Source of the DNA: Blautia sp. OF03-15BH | Lineage (GTDB): Bacteria; Bacillota; Clostridia; Lachnospirales; Lachnospiraceae | Assembly: GCF_003463065.1 (NCBI RefSeq) | Contig: NZ_QSCM01000005.1 | Location: 1 to 64,000 of the forward strand | Direction: 5' to 3' | DNA length: 64,000 nucleotides | Part shown: positions 7,106-16,322 of the stretch, one piece after another | Position numbering within the stretch: the first letter of the stretch is position 1 | How the letters are laid out: each line of letters starts with the position of its first letter | Made by a program: the position numbers and the translations under genes | The notes under the pieces: model-generated | What the model was told of the DNA's origin: nothing | The model's database searches: none | What the model saw: only the letters and a program-made list of their open reading frames with translations

Positions 7106-9451
7106 ATGATGGGAATTATGAAATACGATGCAGGATGTGGAGAAAATAAAAACTGGCTGGTGTCAGAGTCTGCATTTGATGAGCGCTATCTTGGAAAATG
7201 TGAAGCACTTTTCGCACAGGGAAATGGCTATCTTGGCGTGAGAAATGCCCTGGAGGAAGCTTATACCGGTACGAAAAAAGACATGTTTGTGACAGGTACT
7301 TTTAATAAAGCTTCGGAAGAGGAAGTGACAGAGCTTCCGAATGTTCCGGATATGACAGGAATGAAAGTCGTAATCGATGGCTATGCCCTGAACCTTTCCC
7401 AGGGGAAACTGCTTTCCTACAGCCGGGTTATGAACCTGAAAAACGGAGAAACCATCCGTGAATTTTCCTGGATAAACCAGAGCGGGATCACAGTAAACGC
7501 AAAATTCCGAAGAATGGTTTCTTTGGCAGACGAGCATGTGATGGCTGCCAGCGTAGATCTGACGATTGACCGTGAAGCTACTGTCAGTATTGAGACAGGT
7601 GTTGACGGCAGTGTGACAAACAGTGGAGCACAGCATTTCGAAGATCTGAAGAGAAGAATTTACGATGGCCGTGAAATACAGTATCTGTCAAAGACAACAC
7701 AGTCAGGTGTATGGATCGCTGAGCATGCAGCCTGCAAGATCAATGTTCCGGCAGATGTGCTTCCGGTCATGGAAAGAAGAACACTGAATAATCGGTATAC
7801 TGCAAAACTGGCTGCCGGAGAAGCTCTTCATTTTGAAAAATATTCCGTAGTACATTCTTCCAGAGATATGGCTTATGAAAAAACAGATGCAGACAAGATC
7901 GAAGAAGTTCTGAAAGCGGATGGACGGAAGGTTCTTCAGGAAGCAGAGAAAAAAGGCTATGAAGGACTGCTGAAAGAAAGTACAGAGGAATGGAAAAAAT
8001 ACTGGGAAAAGAGCGACATTACCATTGAGAGTAAAAATGATTTTGATCAGCTGGCTGTCCGGTTTGCACTGTATCATCTGAATATTATGGTAAAACATGA
8101 TGATAACCGTGTGGGAATCGGCGCAAAAGCTCTGACAGGAGAAGGATATAAAGGTCATTCTTTCTGGGATACGGAAATGTTTATTCTTCCTTATTTCACC
8201 TTTACACAGCCGGAGACAGCAAGGACTCTTCTGGAATATCGTTATCGGAACCTTTACGGAGCGCATCTGAAAGCGAAAGAAAATGGCTATGAAGGAGCTA
8301 TGTATCCCTGGGAATGTGCCTGGGTGGATGACGGAGAGGTAACTCCGTTGTATCTGGGAGCTGATGTAGTAACGGGAGAGGTGTCTAAAATTCTCACCGG
8401 TCTGATCGAGCATCACATCTCTGCAGACGTTGCCTATGCGGTGGAACAGTATTATCTGGTAACCGGTGATCAGGATTATATGGATCGCTGTGGATATGAG
8501 ATCATCCTTGATACGGCACTTTTCTGGGCAAGCAGAGTGCAGTACAATGAGAAACTTGACCGCTATGAGATCCTTGATGTGATCGGACCGGACGAATACA
8601 AGGAGCATGTGGATAACAATGCCTACACCAATTACATGGCTGCTTACAATATGAGACAGGCTCTTGCAATTATAGAGGAGCTTCCGGTGGAAAGACCGGC
8701 AGTCTATGAGCGTCTGGATCAGAAGCTGAATCTGGCTCATATAAAAGACAGGATTGAGGCATGTATTGACAAGCTGTATCTGCCGGAGCCGAACAAGGAT
8801 GGTATCGTACCTCAGTATGACAGTTATCTGAGTCTGAAGGAAATGGATCTTTCCAAATACAAGGAGTCCAGTGAGGTTATGACCATTTATAATGACTATA
8901 ATATGGAACAGCTGAACCAGTATATGGTTTCTAAACAGGCTGATACGGTAATGCTGCTGTTTCTGCAGGATACCCTGTTTGACGAAGAAACCAGAAAGAA
9001 AAACTTCATTTTCTATGAGAACAAGACCCTTCATGATTCTTCTCTGAGCAAGTGTACACATGCAATCCTTGCAAATGACCTGGGAATCAAGGATATGGCT
9101 TATAACCTCTATGAGGGCGCACTTTCAATCGACCTTGGACCGGAGATGAAATCCTCCAATGAGGGAATCCACAGTGCTTCTACCGGTGGAATCTGGGAGA
9201 GCACCGTAATGGGCTTTGGCGGCGTACGGATGGAGGGCAGTGCTCTTCGGATCGCACCGAAGCTTCCGGAAAACTGGAGCAGGCTTGTTTTTCCGCTGGT
9301 ATGGCAGGGACAGACACTTAAAGTAACAGCAACAAAGGATTCGGTTTCTGTTGAAAACTGCGGAGAACAAAAAGTTGAAATTTTACTGGGTGAAAACAAA
9401 ACCGTGATCGAACCAAAAACAACCAAGACACAGAAAACAGACGGGAGATAA
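7106..9451 (+). CDS. GH65 disaccharide phosphorylase
   Basis: A 781-aa glycoside hydrolase family 65 enzyme, an inverting phosphorylase that splits alpha-glucobioses (maltose, trehalose, kojibiose or nigerose) into beta-glucose-1-phosphate and glucose in the cytoplasm. The N-terminal beta-sandwich runs to about residue 290. The (alpha/alpha)6 barrel shows GHSFWDTEMFILPY, YPWECAWVDDGEVTP and VIGPDEYKEHVDNNAYTNY, where E497 is the expected general acid. The phosphate-site region is GIHSASTGGIWESTVMGFGG. The adjacent beta-phosphoglucomutase fits a beta-Glc-1-P product. Which disaccharide is used cannot be read from the sequence. Confidence 0.93.
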   Translation: MMGIMKYDAGCGENKNWLVSESAFDERYLGKCEALFAQGNGYLGVRNALEEAYTGTKKDMFVTGTFNKASEEEVTELPNVPDMTGMKVVIDGYALNLSQGKLLSYSRVMNLKNGETIREFSWINQSGITVNAKFRRMVSLADEHVMAASVDLTIDREATVSIETGVDGSVTNSGAQHFEDLKRRIYDGREIQYLSKTTQSGVWIAEHAACKINVPADVLPVMERRTLNNRYTAKLAAGEALHFEKYSVVHSSRDMAYEKTDADKIEEVLKADGRKVLQEAEKKGYEGLLKESTEEWKKYWEKSDITIESKNDFDQLAVRFALYHLNIMVKHDDNRVGIGAKALTGEGYKGHSFWDTEMFILPYFTFTQPETARTLLEYRYRNLYGAHLKAKENGYEGAMYPWECAWVDDGEVTPLYLGADVVTGEVSKILTGLIEHHISADVAYAVEQYYLVTGDQDYMDRCGYEIILDTALFWASRVQYNEKLDRYEILDVIGPDEYKEHVDNNAYTNYMAAYNMRQALAIIEELPVERPAVYERLDQKLNLAHIKDRIEACIDKLYLPEPNKDGIVPQYDSYLSLKEMDLSKYKESSEVMTIYNDYNMEQLNQYMVSKQADTVMLLFLQDTLFDEETRKKNFIFYENKTLHDSSLSKCTHAILANDLGIKDMAYNLYEGALSIDLGPEMKSSNEGIHSASTGGIWESTVMGFGGVRMEGSALRIAPKLPENWSRLVFPLVWQGQTLKVTATKDSVSVENCGEQKVEILLGENKTVIEPKTTKTQKTDGR

Positions 9452-9454
9452 AAG

Positions 9455-10087
9455 ATGAACTATAAGGGGATTATTTTTGATCTGGACGGAGTCATCTGTC
9501 ATACAGACAAGTATCATTATCAGGCATGGAAAAAGCTGGCAGACCGGTTGGGCATCTATTTTGATGAAACGATCAATAACCGTCTTCGCGGTGTCAGCCG
9601 TATGGAGAGTCTGAATATCATTCTGGAAAGAGCAGACAAGACCTATACGGAGCAGGAAAAGGAAGCTTTTGCAACCGAAAAAAATGAAGTTTACAAAGAA
9701 CTCTTAAAACAGATGACACCGGAAGAGCTGAGTCCGGAAGTAAAAGATACACTGGAAGAACTCAGAAACAGAGGCATTCTGCTTTCCATTGGCTCTTCCA
9801 GTAAAAATGCCGGTTTCATCCTGAACCGTCTGGGACTGGGAGATTTCTTTGATGCAGTTTCTGATGGAAATAATATTTCCCATTCCAAACCGGATCCGGA
9901 AGTATTTCTGAAGGCAGCAGAGTTTCTGAAGCTTCCGGCTTCTGAGTGCCTGGTGGTAGAAGATGCGGAGGCAGGCCTTCTGGCAGCCAAAAACGGAGAA
10001 ATGGACAGTGCAGCCATTGGGGATGCAGTGAAATCTGATCTTCCGCAGTATAAACTGAAGACATTTTCGGATCTGTTGAATATTTAA
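9455..10087 (+). CDS. pgmB: beta-phosphoglucomutase
   Basis: A 210-aa HAD-superfamily phosphomutase that converts beta-Glc-1-P to Glc-6-P, completing the pathway begun by the GH65 gene three bases upstream. Motifs are FDLDGVICHTD (nucleophile DxD), the cap segment YHYQAWKKLADRLGI and RLRGVSRMESLNII, GSSSKNAGFIL, KPDPEVFLKAAEFL and VVEDAEAG. Length and motif order match PgmB. It is the last gene of the operon. Confidence 0.95.
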   Translation: MNYKGIIFDLDGVICHTDKYHYQAWKKLADRLGIYFDETINNRLRGVSRMESLNIILERADKTYTEQEKEAFATEKNEVYKELLKQMTPEELSPEVKDTLEELRNRGILLSIGSSSKNAGFILNRLGLGDFFDAVSDGNNISHSKPDPEVFLKAAEFLKLPASECLVVEDAEAGLLAAKNGEMDSAAIGDAVKSDLPQYKLKTFSDLLNI

Positions 10088-10198
10088 CCGAATCAAGCAA
10101 GTCCCCTGCTTCGATTGCGCAAAGCAATAAGCAGGGGACTTGCTTGTATCAGGAGTGGCTTGCACCACTCCTGATAAGCTGCAAAGCAGCATTCGGTT
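10086..10198. repeat. cloverleaf-forming palindromic element
   Basis: Four perfectly paired arms are visible. The closing stem is AACCGAAT (10086-10093) with ATTCGGTT (10191-10198). Arm 1 is an 18-bp stem (10094-10111 with 10129-10146) capped by ATTGC/GCAAT. Arm 2 is a 12-bp stem TATCAGGAGTGG with CCACTCCTGATA (10147-10158, 10165-10176). Arm 3 is GCTGC-AAA-GCAGC (10178-10190). It overlaps the pgmB stop codon. No tRNA-like anticodon or T-loop exists, so it is a repeat or structured RNA, not a tRNA. Confidence 0.85.
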
Positions 10199-10255
10199 AT
10201 GAGCAAGTAGCGAAGCGGATTGCGAATATCCGCTTGACTCACGTTATTATCAGGG

Positions 10256-10296
10256 GAGCCTGTGGTATAGGATGATACCAGGGCTCTCTTTTTGTA
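10256..10296 (+). terminator. terminator of the GH65 operon
   Basis: GAGCC.GTGGTAT pairs with ATACCAGGGCTC and is followed by TCTTTTTG. It separates the operon from the two-component genes. The bases 10199-10255 hold only a short AAGCGGAT/ATCCGCTT inverted repeat. Confidence 0.8.
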
Positions 10297-10331
10297 TAAA
10301 AAACTTTCTTTTCTTAAAATATTTAAAATGC

Positions 10332-10337
10332 TATAAT
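10332..10337 (+). promoter_or_regulatory. -10 box of the two-component operon
   Basis: TATAAT lies 43 bases before the regulator start. The -35 region (TTTTCT around 10309) is poor, so activator help is possible. Confidence 0.5.
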
Positions 10338-10379
10338 GAAAAAAATGCGTAAAAATAGAACGGAAAGAGGGGGAATCAG

Positions 10380-11513
10380 ATGTATCAAGTACTGTTTGCG
10401 GAGGACGAACTGCTGGTGCGGCTGGGATTACAGAATTCTATTGACTGGAAGGCTTATGACATGGAATTGGCGGCCCAGGCAGACAATGGACTGCAGGCCT
10501 ATGAGCTTTTTCAGAAAGTGCGGCCGGATGTGGTGATCACGGATATCCGGATGGAAGGAATGGACGGTTGTGAACTCATTGAAAAGATCCGGCAGCAGGA
10601 CAAGGAATGTGCGATCATTGTAATTTCCTGTCTGGATGATTTTGAAATTTTGCGGAGAATGATTCCATATAAGATCATCGGCTATATTCTGAAAGCAAGC
10701 ATGACGATGGATGAAGTGAATGAAGTCTTGAAAAAAAGCACGGAATATTTGAAAAAAATCGGTCGGGAGGGTAAGAAGACCGATCCGGAGAAACGGAGCC
10801 CGGAAAAAGAGCTGGAAAAGTATCTTCTGGGTGGTTCTCAGAAAACAGGGATTCCCGATCAGAAAAAAATAGAAAATCTGCTGGTCTTTTCTTTAAAGGA
10901 AGAGGATCAGGAAAAAATAAATGGGCTTGCCATGGAATTTGTTTATGACCTGGTGCGGCGTCAGCTGAATGAGGCACTGATTGTGAAGACCGGAGAAAAA
11001 GAATTCTGTGTTTTTTCAGAAAAGATGCAGAAAAATCCGGAGGATATGATCAGTCGGGTGAATCATTCCGTGGAAGAATTCCTGGGCGTGCGTTTCCGGG
11101 TGCAGAAGGGAATGAGAAAGGAAGGGGAAGATCCGAAAGATTTCTATCTCCGGGTGAAAGAAAAGCAGCCGGGGGCGGGAGAAAATGGATCGTACGATCA
11201 GATAATCGTGGATGCGTTCAGTTATATGCAGGAGCATTATCAGGAATCCTTGAGCCTTACGGATATTTCTTCTGTACTGGGGATCAGTTCCAGCTATTTT
11301 TCCCATCTTTTTAAGAAGCAGACCGGAAAAAATTATGTGGAGTATTTAAATGAGATACGGCTGAAAGCAGTGATGGAGGATCTCAAAAACAGTGATTTCA
11401 AGATTGCGGTCATTGCGGAAAAAAACGGCTTTCACAATTTCGAATATTTCAGCCGCTTCTTTAAGAAGGCGACCGGACTGTCTCCGGTGAAATGGAGGCA
11501 GGAAAACAGATGA
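10380..11513 (+). CDS. YesN-type AraC-family response regulator
   Basis: A 377-aa regulator with an N-terminal receiver domain (YQVLFAEDELLVRLGLQNSIDW; phospho-acceptor Asp in PDVVITDIRMEGMDG; IISCLDDFEILRRM) and a C-terminal AraC double helix-turn-helix (SLTDISSVLGISSSYFSHLFKKQTGKNYVEYLNEIRL and KIAVIAEKNGFHNFEYFSRFFKKATGLSPVKWR). It overlaps the kinase gene by four bases (ATGA). It probably activates the downstream importer/fucosidase genes in response to a sugar sensed by the kinase. Confidence 0.95.
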   Translation: MYQVLFAEDELLVRLGLQNSIDWKAYDMELAAQADNGLQAYELFQKVRPDVVITDIRMEGMDGCELIEKIRQQDKECAIIVISCLDDFEILRRMIPYKIIGYILKASMTMDEVNEVLKKSTEYLKKIGREGKKTDPEKRSPEKELEKYLLGGSQKTGIPDQKKIENLLVFSLKEEDQEKINGLAMEFVYDLVRRQLNEALIVKTGEKEFCVFSEKMQKNPEDMISRVNHSVEEFLGVRFRVQKGMRKEGEDPKDFYLRVKEKQPGAGENGSYDQIIVDAFSYMQEHYQESLSLTDISSVLGISSSYFSHLFKKQTGKNYVEYLNEIRLKAVMEDLKNSDFKIAVIAEKNGFHNFEYFSRFFKKATGLSPVKWRQENR

Positions 11514-13234
11514 AACTGCTGAACAGGGTGAAATGGCGGCCGAACTGGAAGACAAAGTGGTTTCTGTCGATTTTGTGTGGAGTCCTGCTGGTGATTCTGA
11601 TCCTTTTCGGGACATCCTATATGTATCTGATACAGAAGCTTACAGCGGCCAATGAAAAAACTTCCCTTATGAGCTTTCAGGAAACAGAGAATGGGTTAAA
11701 GGGAATGATGAAAAATGCAGAATATTATCTCTCCCAGTTTGTCAATAACGAACTGGCCTGGGAGTATTCGGCGAACACCTATAAAACCACTGTTGAGAAG
11801 TCCGTGGCAGTTCAGGAGATCGTCCAGAAATTTGACCAGATGATGTACGCAGACACGAATATCTATGGCTTTGCCATTTTAAGCGGCAATGGCCGGAGTG
11901 TGGTTTCCACTACGGAAAAAAAGAGCCGTACTGGCGTCATGGAAATCGATGAAAAGACAAGTGCTGTACTGGAAAAGTGCAAGGAAAGCTATCCTTTTGT
12001 GAATTGGATATCAGGGGAAAGTCTGGATGTGGGAAAGACGGAGACTTTTTATTGTATGGTCAACAGACCGGTTCTTCTGGGTATTGTGGCTCTTGGTGAA
12101 GCGAAAGAAACGGAGGGGGACAGCTATCTCTGTGTGGCTCTGGATGAAAGAAAAGTCAGTCAGAGCTATGGCATGGTTTCCTACAATGGCAGCCGGGCAG
12201 TTCTGGTGGATGAGAATGGCAGGATCATTTCTTCCACGGATCCTGATTATCTGGAAACGGTTTACCGTCCAAGAGAGGAAGAACAGAACATCGAATACGA
12301 TCTCTCCTATCATAACTGGAAGCTGGTCAATATGATTCCCAAGGATGAGTATCTCCGGGAAGCCAGAGGGATTAAGAAAACAGGTTTCCTTCTTGGTGGG
12401 ATTGCTTCTCTGGCCGTGCTTTTTTTCTGCCTGATATGGAACAGGAAGTATACGAAGCCGATCCAGATCCTCATGGATCAGATGGAAATGGTGGGAAAGG
12501 AGCAGCTGGATATTGAAAATCCCGAGAAAGTAGGCTGGCCGGAACTCGATCACCTGAACGAGGAATTTTACCATACTGTCCAGAAGCTGAAAAGCTATAT
12601 TTCCAGACTTCAGACAGCGGAGCAGGAGAAGGCCAGAGAAGAACTTCTGGCACTCCAGTATCAGATCAACCCGCATTTTCTCTATAATTCTTTAAATTCC
12701 ATCCGCTGGATGGCGATGATGACGAACAATACAAAGGTGGCAGATTCGCTGGTCATCCTTTGCAAGGTCATCATGCCGATCTTAAGGAATCCGAGCTTTA
12801 CCTGGAAGCTCAGCGATGAACTGGATTTTCTGGAAAATTATATCAAGATGATGCGGATCCGCTACGGGAATGAGATGGAATACCATTTACAGTGTGATGA
12901 CGGAATCCAGGATGAGGATTTTCCGCGGTTTATCATTCAGCCGGTGATGGAGAATTGTTTCGTTCACGGAAGCAGCTCCGCGGAGGCGCGGCACATTTAT
13001 CTCCGGATCCGGAAAACGGAGCGCTTTGCCATTGAAGTACAGAATACCGGCTCCTTTCTGGAAGCGGAAAAAGTGGCAGAGGTCAACCGGAAGATCGCTG
13101 AAGGAACGCCGGATGGTGAGAGTATTGGTCTTTGCAATATCCGGAAACGGCTGAATCTCCTGTATGGTGAAAAGGGCGATATCTGGCTGGAAAGCAGCCC
13201 GGAGCGTGGGGTATTGGTGTATATCTGTTTTTAA
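11510..13234 (+). CDS. YesM-type sensor histidine kinase
   Basis: A 574-aa membrane kinase: a first transmembrane segment near residues 17-40, an extracytoplasmic sensor of about 240 residues, a second segment (GFLLGGIASLAVLFFCLIW), a HAMP-like region, the LytS-family phospho-acceptor motif LQYQINPHFLYNSLNSIRWM (His389) and a HATPase domain (NCFVHG; SIGLCNIRKRLNLLYG). The ATG at 11510 overlaps the regulator stop and follows GGAGG, so it is preferred to 11492. It should sense an extracellular glycan and phosphorylate the YesN-type partner. Confidence 0.95.
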   Translation: MKLLNRVKWRPNWKTKWFLSILCGVLLVILILFGTSYMYLIQKLTAANEKTSLMSFQETENGLKGMMKNAEYYLSQFVNNELAWEYSANTYKTTVEKSVAVQEIVQKFDQMMYADTNIYGFAILSGNGRSVVSTTEKKSRTGVMEIDEKTSAVLEKCKESYPFVNWISGESLDVGKTETFYCMVNRPVLLGIVALGEAKETEGDSYLCVALDERKVSQSYGMVSYNGSRAVLVDENGRIISSTDPDYLETVYRPREEEQNIEYDLSYHNWKLVNMIPKDEYLREARGIKKTGFLLGGIASLAVLFFCLIWNRKYTKPIQILMDQMEMVGKEQLDIENPEKVGWPELDHLNEEFYHTVQKLKSYISRLQTAEQEKAREELLALQYQINPHFLYNSLNSIRWMAMMTNNTKVADSLVILCKVIMPILRNPSFTWKLSDELDFLENYIKMMRIRYGNEMEYHLQCDDGIQDEDFPRFIIQPVMENCFVHGSSSAEARHIYLRIRKTERFAIEVQNTGSFLEAEKVAEVNRKIAEGTPDGESIGLCNIRKRLNLLYGEKGDIWLESSPERGVLVYICF

Positions 13235-13236
13235 GA

Positions 13237-13278
13237 GAACAGAGGCGTGTCGGAAGGCATGCAACTGTTCTTTTTTTA
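13237..13278 (+). terminator. terminator after the kinase gene
   Basis: GAACAG and CTGTTC enclose GCGTG/CATGC and are followed by seven Ts. It separates the regulatory pair from the transport genes. Confidence 0.75.
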
Positions 13279-13378
13279 TTGAAAAAACGGAGAGTGTGTT
13301 ACAAATTTTGGCAAAGAAAGGTAAGGTGCGAAAATACAAAATGATTATCTGAAATATACAAAATCACGAAAATCACTT

Positions 13379-13421
13379 GACTTATTTTTCGATTTCTATA
13401 AGAAAAATCTAAAAATAAGTC
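13379..13421. promoter_or_regulatory. long AT-rich inverted repeat upstream of the binding protein
   Basis: GACTTATTTTT (13379-13389) and AAAAATAAGTC (13411-13421) are exact complements, and the interior ATTTCT/AGAAAAT extends the pairing. The 290-base gap 13279-13567 is otherwise AT-rich with the direct repeat AAATCACG/AAATCAC nearby and no gene. It is a candidate site for the YesN-type regulator or a leader hairpin. Confidence 0.5.
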
Positions 13422-13567
13422 TAAAAAATAATCGAATCATAAAAAGAACATAAAAAATGACAAGTAACTGGAAAGAAAAATCATTCCGAATCCGTCATTT
13501 TTTCGATAAAATAAGTCCATCACAAAGCAGACGGGCGTAAGACCCGATCATGAAAGGGAGGAAGACT

Positions 13568-15295
13568 ATGAAAATGAAGAAAGTGGTAGCTATGGTAAGT
13601 GCACTTGCGATGGCAGCAGGTCTTTGCACCAGTGCGGCAGCAGACGAAGCAGCAACAGACAGCGACCTGTCTGAACATGTGGAGATTACCATTGGCGGTA
13701 TCAACATGGGTTCTTCTGACACCAAAGAGGGGTGGCCGAATGAGGTTGTTCAGAAACTGGAGGACAAATTCAACGTAACCCTGAGTCTGAAAACTTACGA
13801 TAATGAGAGCCTGAATCTGGATCTTTCCGGCGGAAACACGACAGATATCGTTCAGGTCAATGATGCCAACATTGAGGGTGTCGTAAAAGGAAAACATGCA
13901 GTGAACCTGGAAGATTACAAGGACATCGCTCCAAACATCTTCTCCGACAACATGAACTTCCGCAATGAGCTTATGAAAACTTACAAGAGCAACGGTGATG
14001 ACGTCCAGTATTTCGTGACTCCGCGAGTAACCTTCGACGGTGCGGAAGCAAATTATGGAACTGTTCTGAACAATGGTTACATCGTTCGCTGGGATCTTTA
14101 CAAAGAGATCGGCTGCCCGGAAATCAACAACGATGACGATTACATCGAGGCTCTTAAGAAAATGAAAGAGATCTATCCGGAGACGGAGGATGGACTTCCC
14201 GTTTATGCAATGAGCGCTTACAACGATTCCCATCTTCACGCTTACTTCTACAAAGGCTGCCTGGCTGAGGGTTACATCAACCTCGAAGGTGGTATCTATG
14301 TACAGAATGTAACCACCAACGAGCTGGTACCGGACCTCTATGACGAGGGTGTGGAAGGAGATACTCCGTTCTGGTCTGGCATAAAATTCTACAACAAACT
14401 GTACAGAGAAGGACTTCTGGATCCGGACTGCTTCATCACCAAATCTGAGGATCTCAAAGAGAAATACAACAAAGGACAGTACCTTGGCGGAAGCGTGAAC
14501 TGGTACTACGGAACCTACAATGAGAATCAGAGAACAGCAGATCCTGAGACTCTGAAAGAGTATGTGACTCTTCCGTCCTACCTTGGATGGGGCAACGAGA
14601 AGAATCTGGGCGGATGGTTCGGTAAATACTTCTTCGTATCCTCTCATTCCGAGAACGTTGAGCGTGCAGTCATGATTCTTGACTACCTGCAGAGCGAAGA
14701 GTTCTCCAGAGACATCGACTCCGGTGTTGAGGGAAGATGGACCACTGATGACAGCGGAAAACCGTCTCTGACTGCTGATACCGTTGCTATGAAGACAGAC
14801 GGAAGCCGTCTGGACGAGTGGAAAGCTTCTGGTATTGGTGAGGGTGACCTTTCATCTATGTGTGGTCTTGATTACTATAATGTAGCTTCTGACGGCGGTC
14901 TCATCGACCTCTGGTATGATGAGGATATGCTGGACGACAGCATGACCTACGCTGAGAAAGATATGTGTTCTACTCTGGGAATCGACATTCCGAGTGACAC
15001 TCTGAAAAAACGTGTAGAGGCTGGTACAAGCATTGATCTTGGAACTGGTATCAACGCAATCCAGATGGGTCTTCCGACTACTCCGAAGAACATCGTTCGT
15101 ATCGACAGCAACTGTGAAGAGATCACAATGAGTGCAATCCCGAGCCTGGTACAGGCTGCCTCTGATGAAGAGTTTGAAGCTGCAAAAGCAGATCTTATCG
15201 CTCAGCTGAAGGATGCAGGGGCAGAGGAATCCGTTGAATGGTGGAGCAATGCATGGGCAGAAGCGAAAACTACCATTGAGGGAATGACCAAATAA
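13568..15295 (+). CDS. LplA/LipO-type substrate-binding protein
   Basis: A 575-aa extracellular solute-binding protein of the large LplA/YtcQ class. The signal peptide ends TSAAA-DEAAT. A cysteine at residue 19 (AAGLCTS) is not in a lipobox. Motifs include GGINMGSSDTKEGWPNEVVQKLEDKFNV, GTVLNNGYIVRWDLYKEIGCPEINNDDDY and NLGGWFGKYFFVSSHSENVERAV. The ATG at 13568 follows AAAGGGAGG and is preferred to 13550. It precedes LplB/LplC-like permeases and a fucosidase, so a fucosylated oligosaccharide is the likely ligand. Confidence 0.92.
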   Translation: MKMKKVVAMVSALAMAAGLCTSAAADEAATDSDLSEHVEITIGGINMGSSDTKEGWPNEVVQKLEDKFNVTLSLKTYDNESLNLDLSGGNTTDIVQVNDANIEGVVKGKHAVNLEDYKDIAPNIFSDNMNFRNELMKTYKSNGDDVQYFVTPRVTFDGAEANYGTVLNNGYIVRWDLYKEIGCPEINNDDDYIEALKKMKEIYPETEDGLPVYAMSAYNDSHLHAYFYKGCLAEGYINLEGGIYVQNVTTNELVPDLYDEGVEGDTPFWSGIKFYNKLYREGLLDPDCFITKSEDLKEKYNKGQYLGGSVNWYYGTYNENQRTADPETLKEYVTLPSYLGWGNEKNLGGWFGKYFFVSSHSENVERAVMILDYLQSEEFSRDIDSGVEGRWTTDDSGKPSLTADTVAMKTDGSRLDEWKASGIGEGDLSSMCGLDYYNVASDGGLIDLWYDEDMLDDSMTYAEKDMCSTLGIDIPSDTLKKRVEAGTSIDLGTGINAIQMGLPTTPKNIVRIDSNCEEITMSAIPSLVQAASDEEFEAAKADLIAQLKDAGAEESVEWWSNAWAEAKTTIEGMTK

Positions 15296-15313
15296 GACAT
15301 AAAAAATTTATTC

Positions 15314-15357
15314 AGGCGCTGCTGTATATGGAGTAGAAATCCTGCAGCAGCGCCTGC
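15314..15357 (+). promoter_or_regulatory. intercistronic mRNA hairpin
   Basis: CAGGCGCTGCTG and CAGCAGCGCCTG are perfect 12-bp complements between the binding protein and first permease. No T run follows, so it probably stabilises the upstream message rather than terminating it. Confidence 0.7.
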
Positions 15358-15385
15358 TGTATGAAAAGAGAAAGGAGAGGAACAG

Positions 15386-16312
15386 ATGGCAAGATCAAAA
15401 ACCGTCACAGTGGCTCCTGCGAGAAAACCGAAAAAGCAGTATAAATTATTATTTATGGTACTGCCTTTTATGGTGATCGTTCTGCTGTTTAACTACGTTC
15501 CTATTTTTGGATGGATTTATTCCGTATTTGACTATGTTCCAGGTGTGCCGATCCTGGAGTGTGACTTTATGGGGCTGGATTACTTCAAGATGATCATAAA
15601 GGATGCCAACGTCATACGGGCACTGAAAAATACTTTCATTTTTGCAGGAATCAGCATTATCCTGACTCCGCTTCCGATGATCTTTGCCATTCTGCTGAAT
15701 GAGATCAAGAGCGGACCGGTAAGAAAATTTGTGCAGACGTTTACCACTCTTCCGAACTTCATCAGCTGGGTTATCATTTTCTCCCTGGCGTTCTCTCTGT
15801 TTTCCACAGACGGCCTTATGACCAGCGTGATTACAAAGATCACCGGTGCAGAGCAGGCACAGTCTGTTTTAAGCTCCAAAGGCTCCGTTTACTGGTTCCA
15901 GACGTTCCTGGCCCAGTGGAAGACCCTGGGATGGAACTCCATCATCTATCTGGCTGCCATCGCCGGTATCGACCAACAGCAGTATGAGGCCGCAAAGGTG
16001 GATGGAGCCGGATATTTCCGCTGTGCATGGCACGTTACCGTACCTGCTATGATGGAGACTTATGTGGTACTGTTTATCCTGAATGTCGGTAACTTCCTGA
16101 ATACTGGATATGAACAGTATATGCTGTTTAAAAACGCTGTTACCGCTCCGGCTATCGAAGTTCTTGACCTCTATGTATACCGGATCGGTCTGGAGAACAT
16201 GGACTATTCCTACGGTGTGGCCATCAGTATTGTGAAATCCATCGTCAGTGTCGCCTTAGTCGTAATCGCAAACATGGTAGCAAAGAAGATCCGTGGTAAT
16301 ACGGTGATCTAG
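15386..16312 (+). CDS. LplB-type ABC transporter permease
   Basis: A 308-aa permease with a Lys-rich N-terminus, about six membrane segments, and the coupling loop QQQYEAAKVDGAGYFRCAWHVTVPAM. It belongs to the LplB/YtcP-partner class that transports complex oligosaccharides, and is followed 10 bases later by its LplC-type partner. AGGAGAGG serves as ribosome-binding site. Confidence 0.93.
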   Translation: MARSKTVTVAPARKPKKQYKLLFMVLPFMVIVLLFNYVPIFGWIYSVFDYVPGVPILECDFMGLDYFKMIIKDANVIRALKNTFIFAGISIILTPLPMIFAILLNEIKSGPVRKFVQTFTTLPNFISWVIIFSLAFSLFSTDGLMTSVITKITGAEQAQSVLSSKGSVYWFQTFLAQWKTLGWNSIIYLAAIAGIDQQQYEAAKVDGAGYFRCAWHVTVPAMMETYVVLFILNVGNFLNTGYEQYMLFKNAVTAPAIEVLDLYVYRIGLENMDYSYGVAISIVKSIVSVALVVIANMVAKKIRGNTVI

Positions 16313-16322
16313 GAGGGATAGC

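Noticed and set aside
7703..9061. Long minus-strand frame (452 codons) opposite the GH65 gene.
   Set aside because: Its product has no recognisable domain and is antisense to a strongly conserved enzyme.
10086..10198. The cloverleaf element as a tRNA or tRNA-like gene.
   Set aside because: It has no anticodon loop, T-loop GTTCRA or acceptor features, and its arms are far too long.
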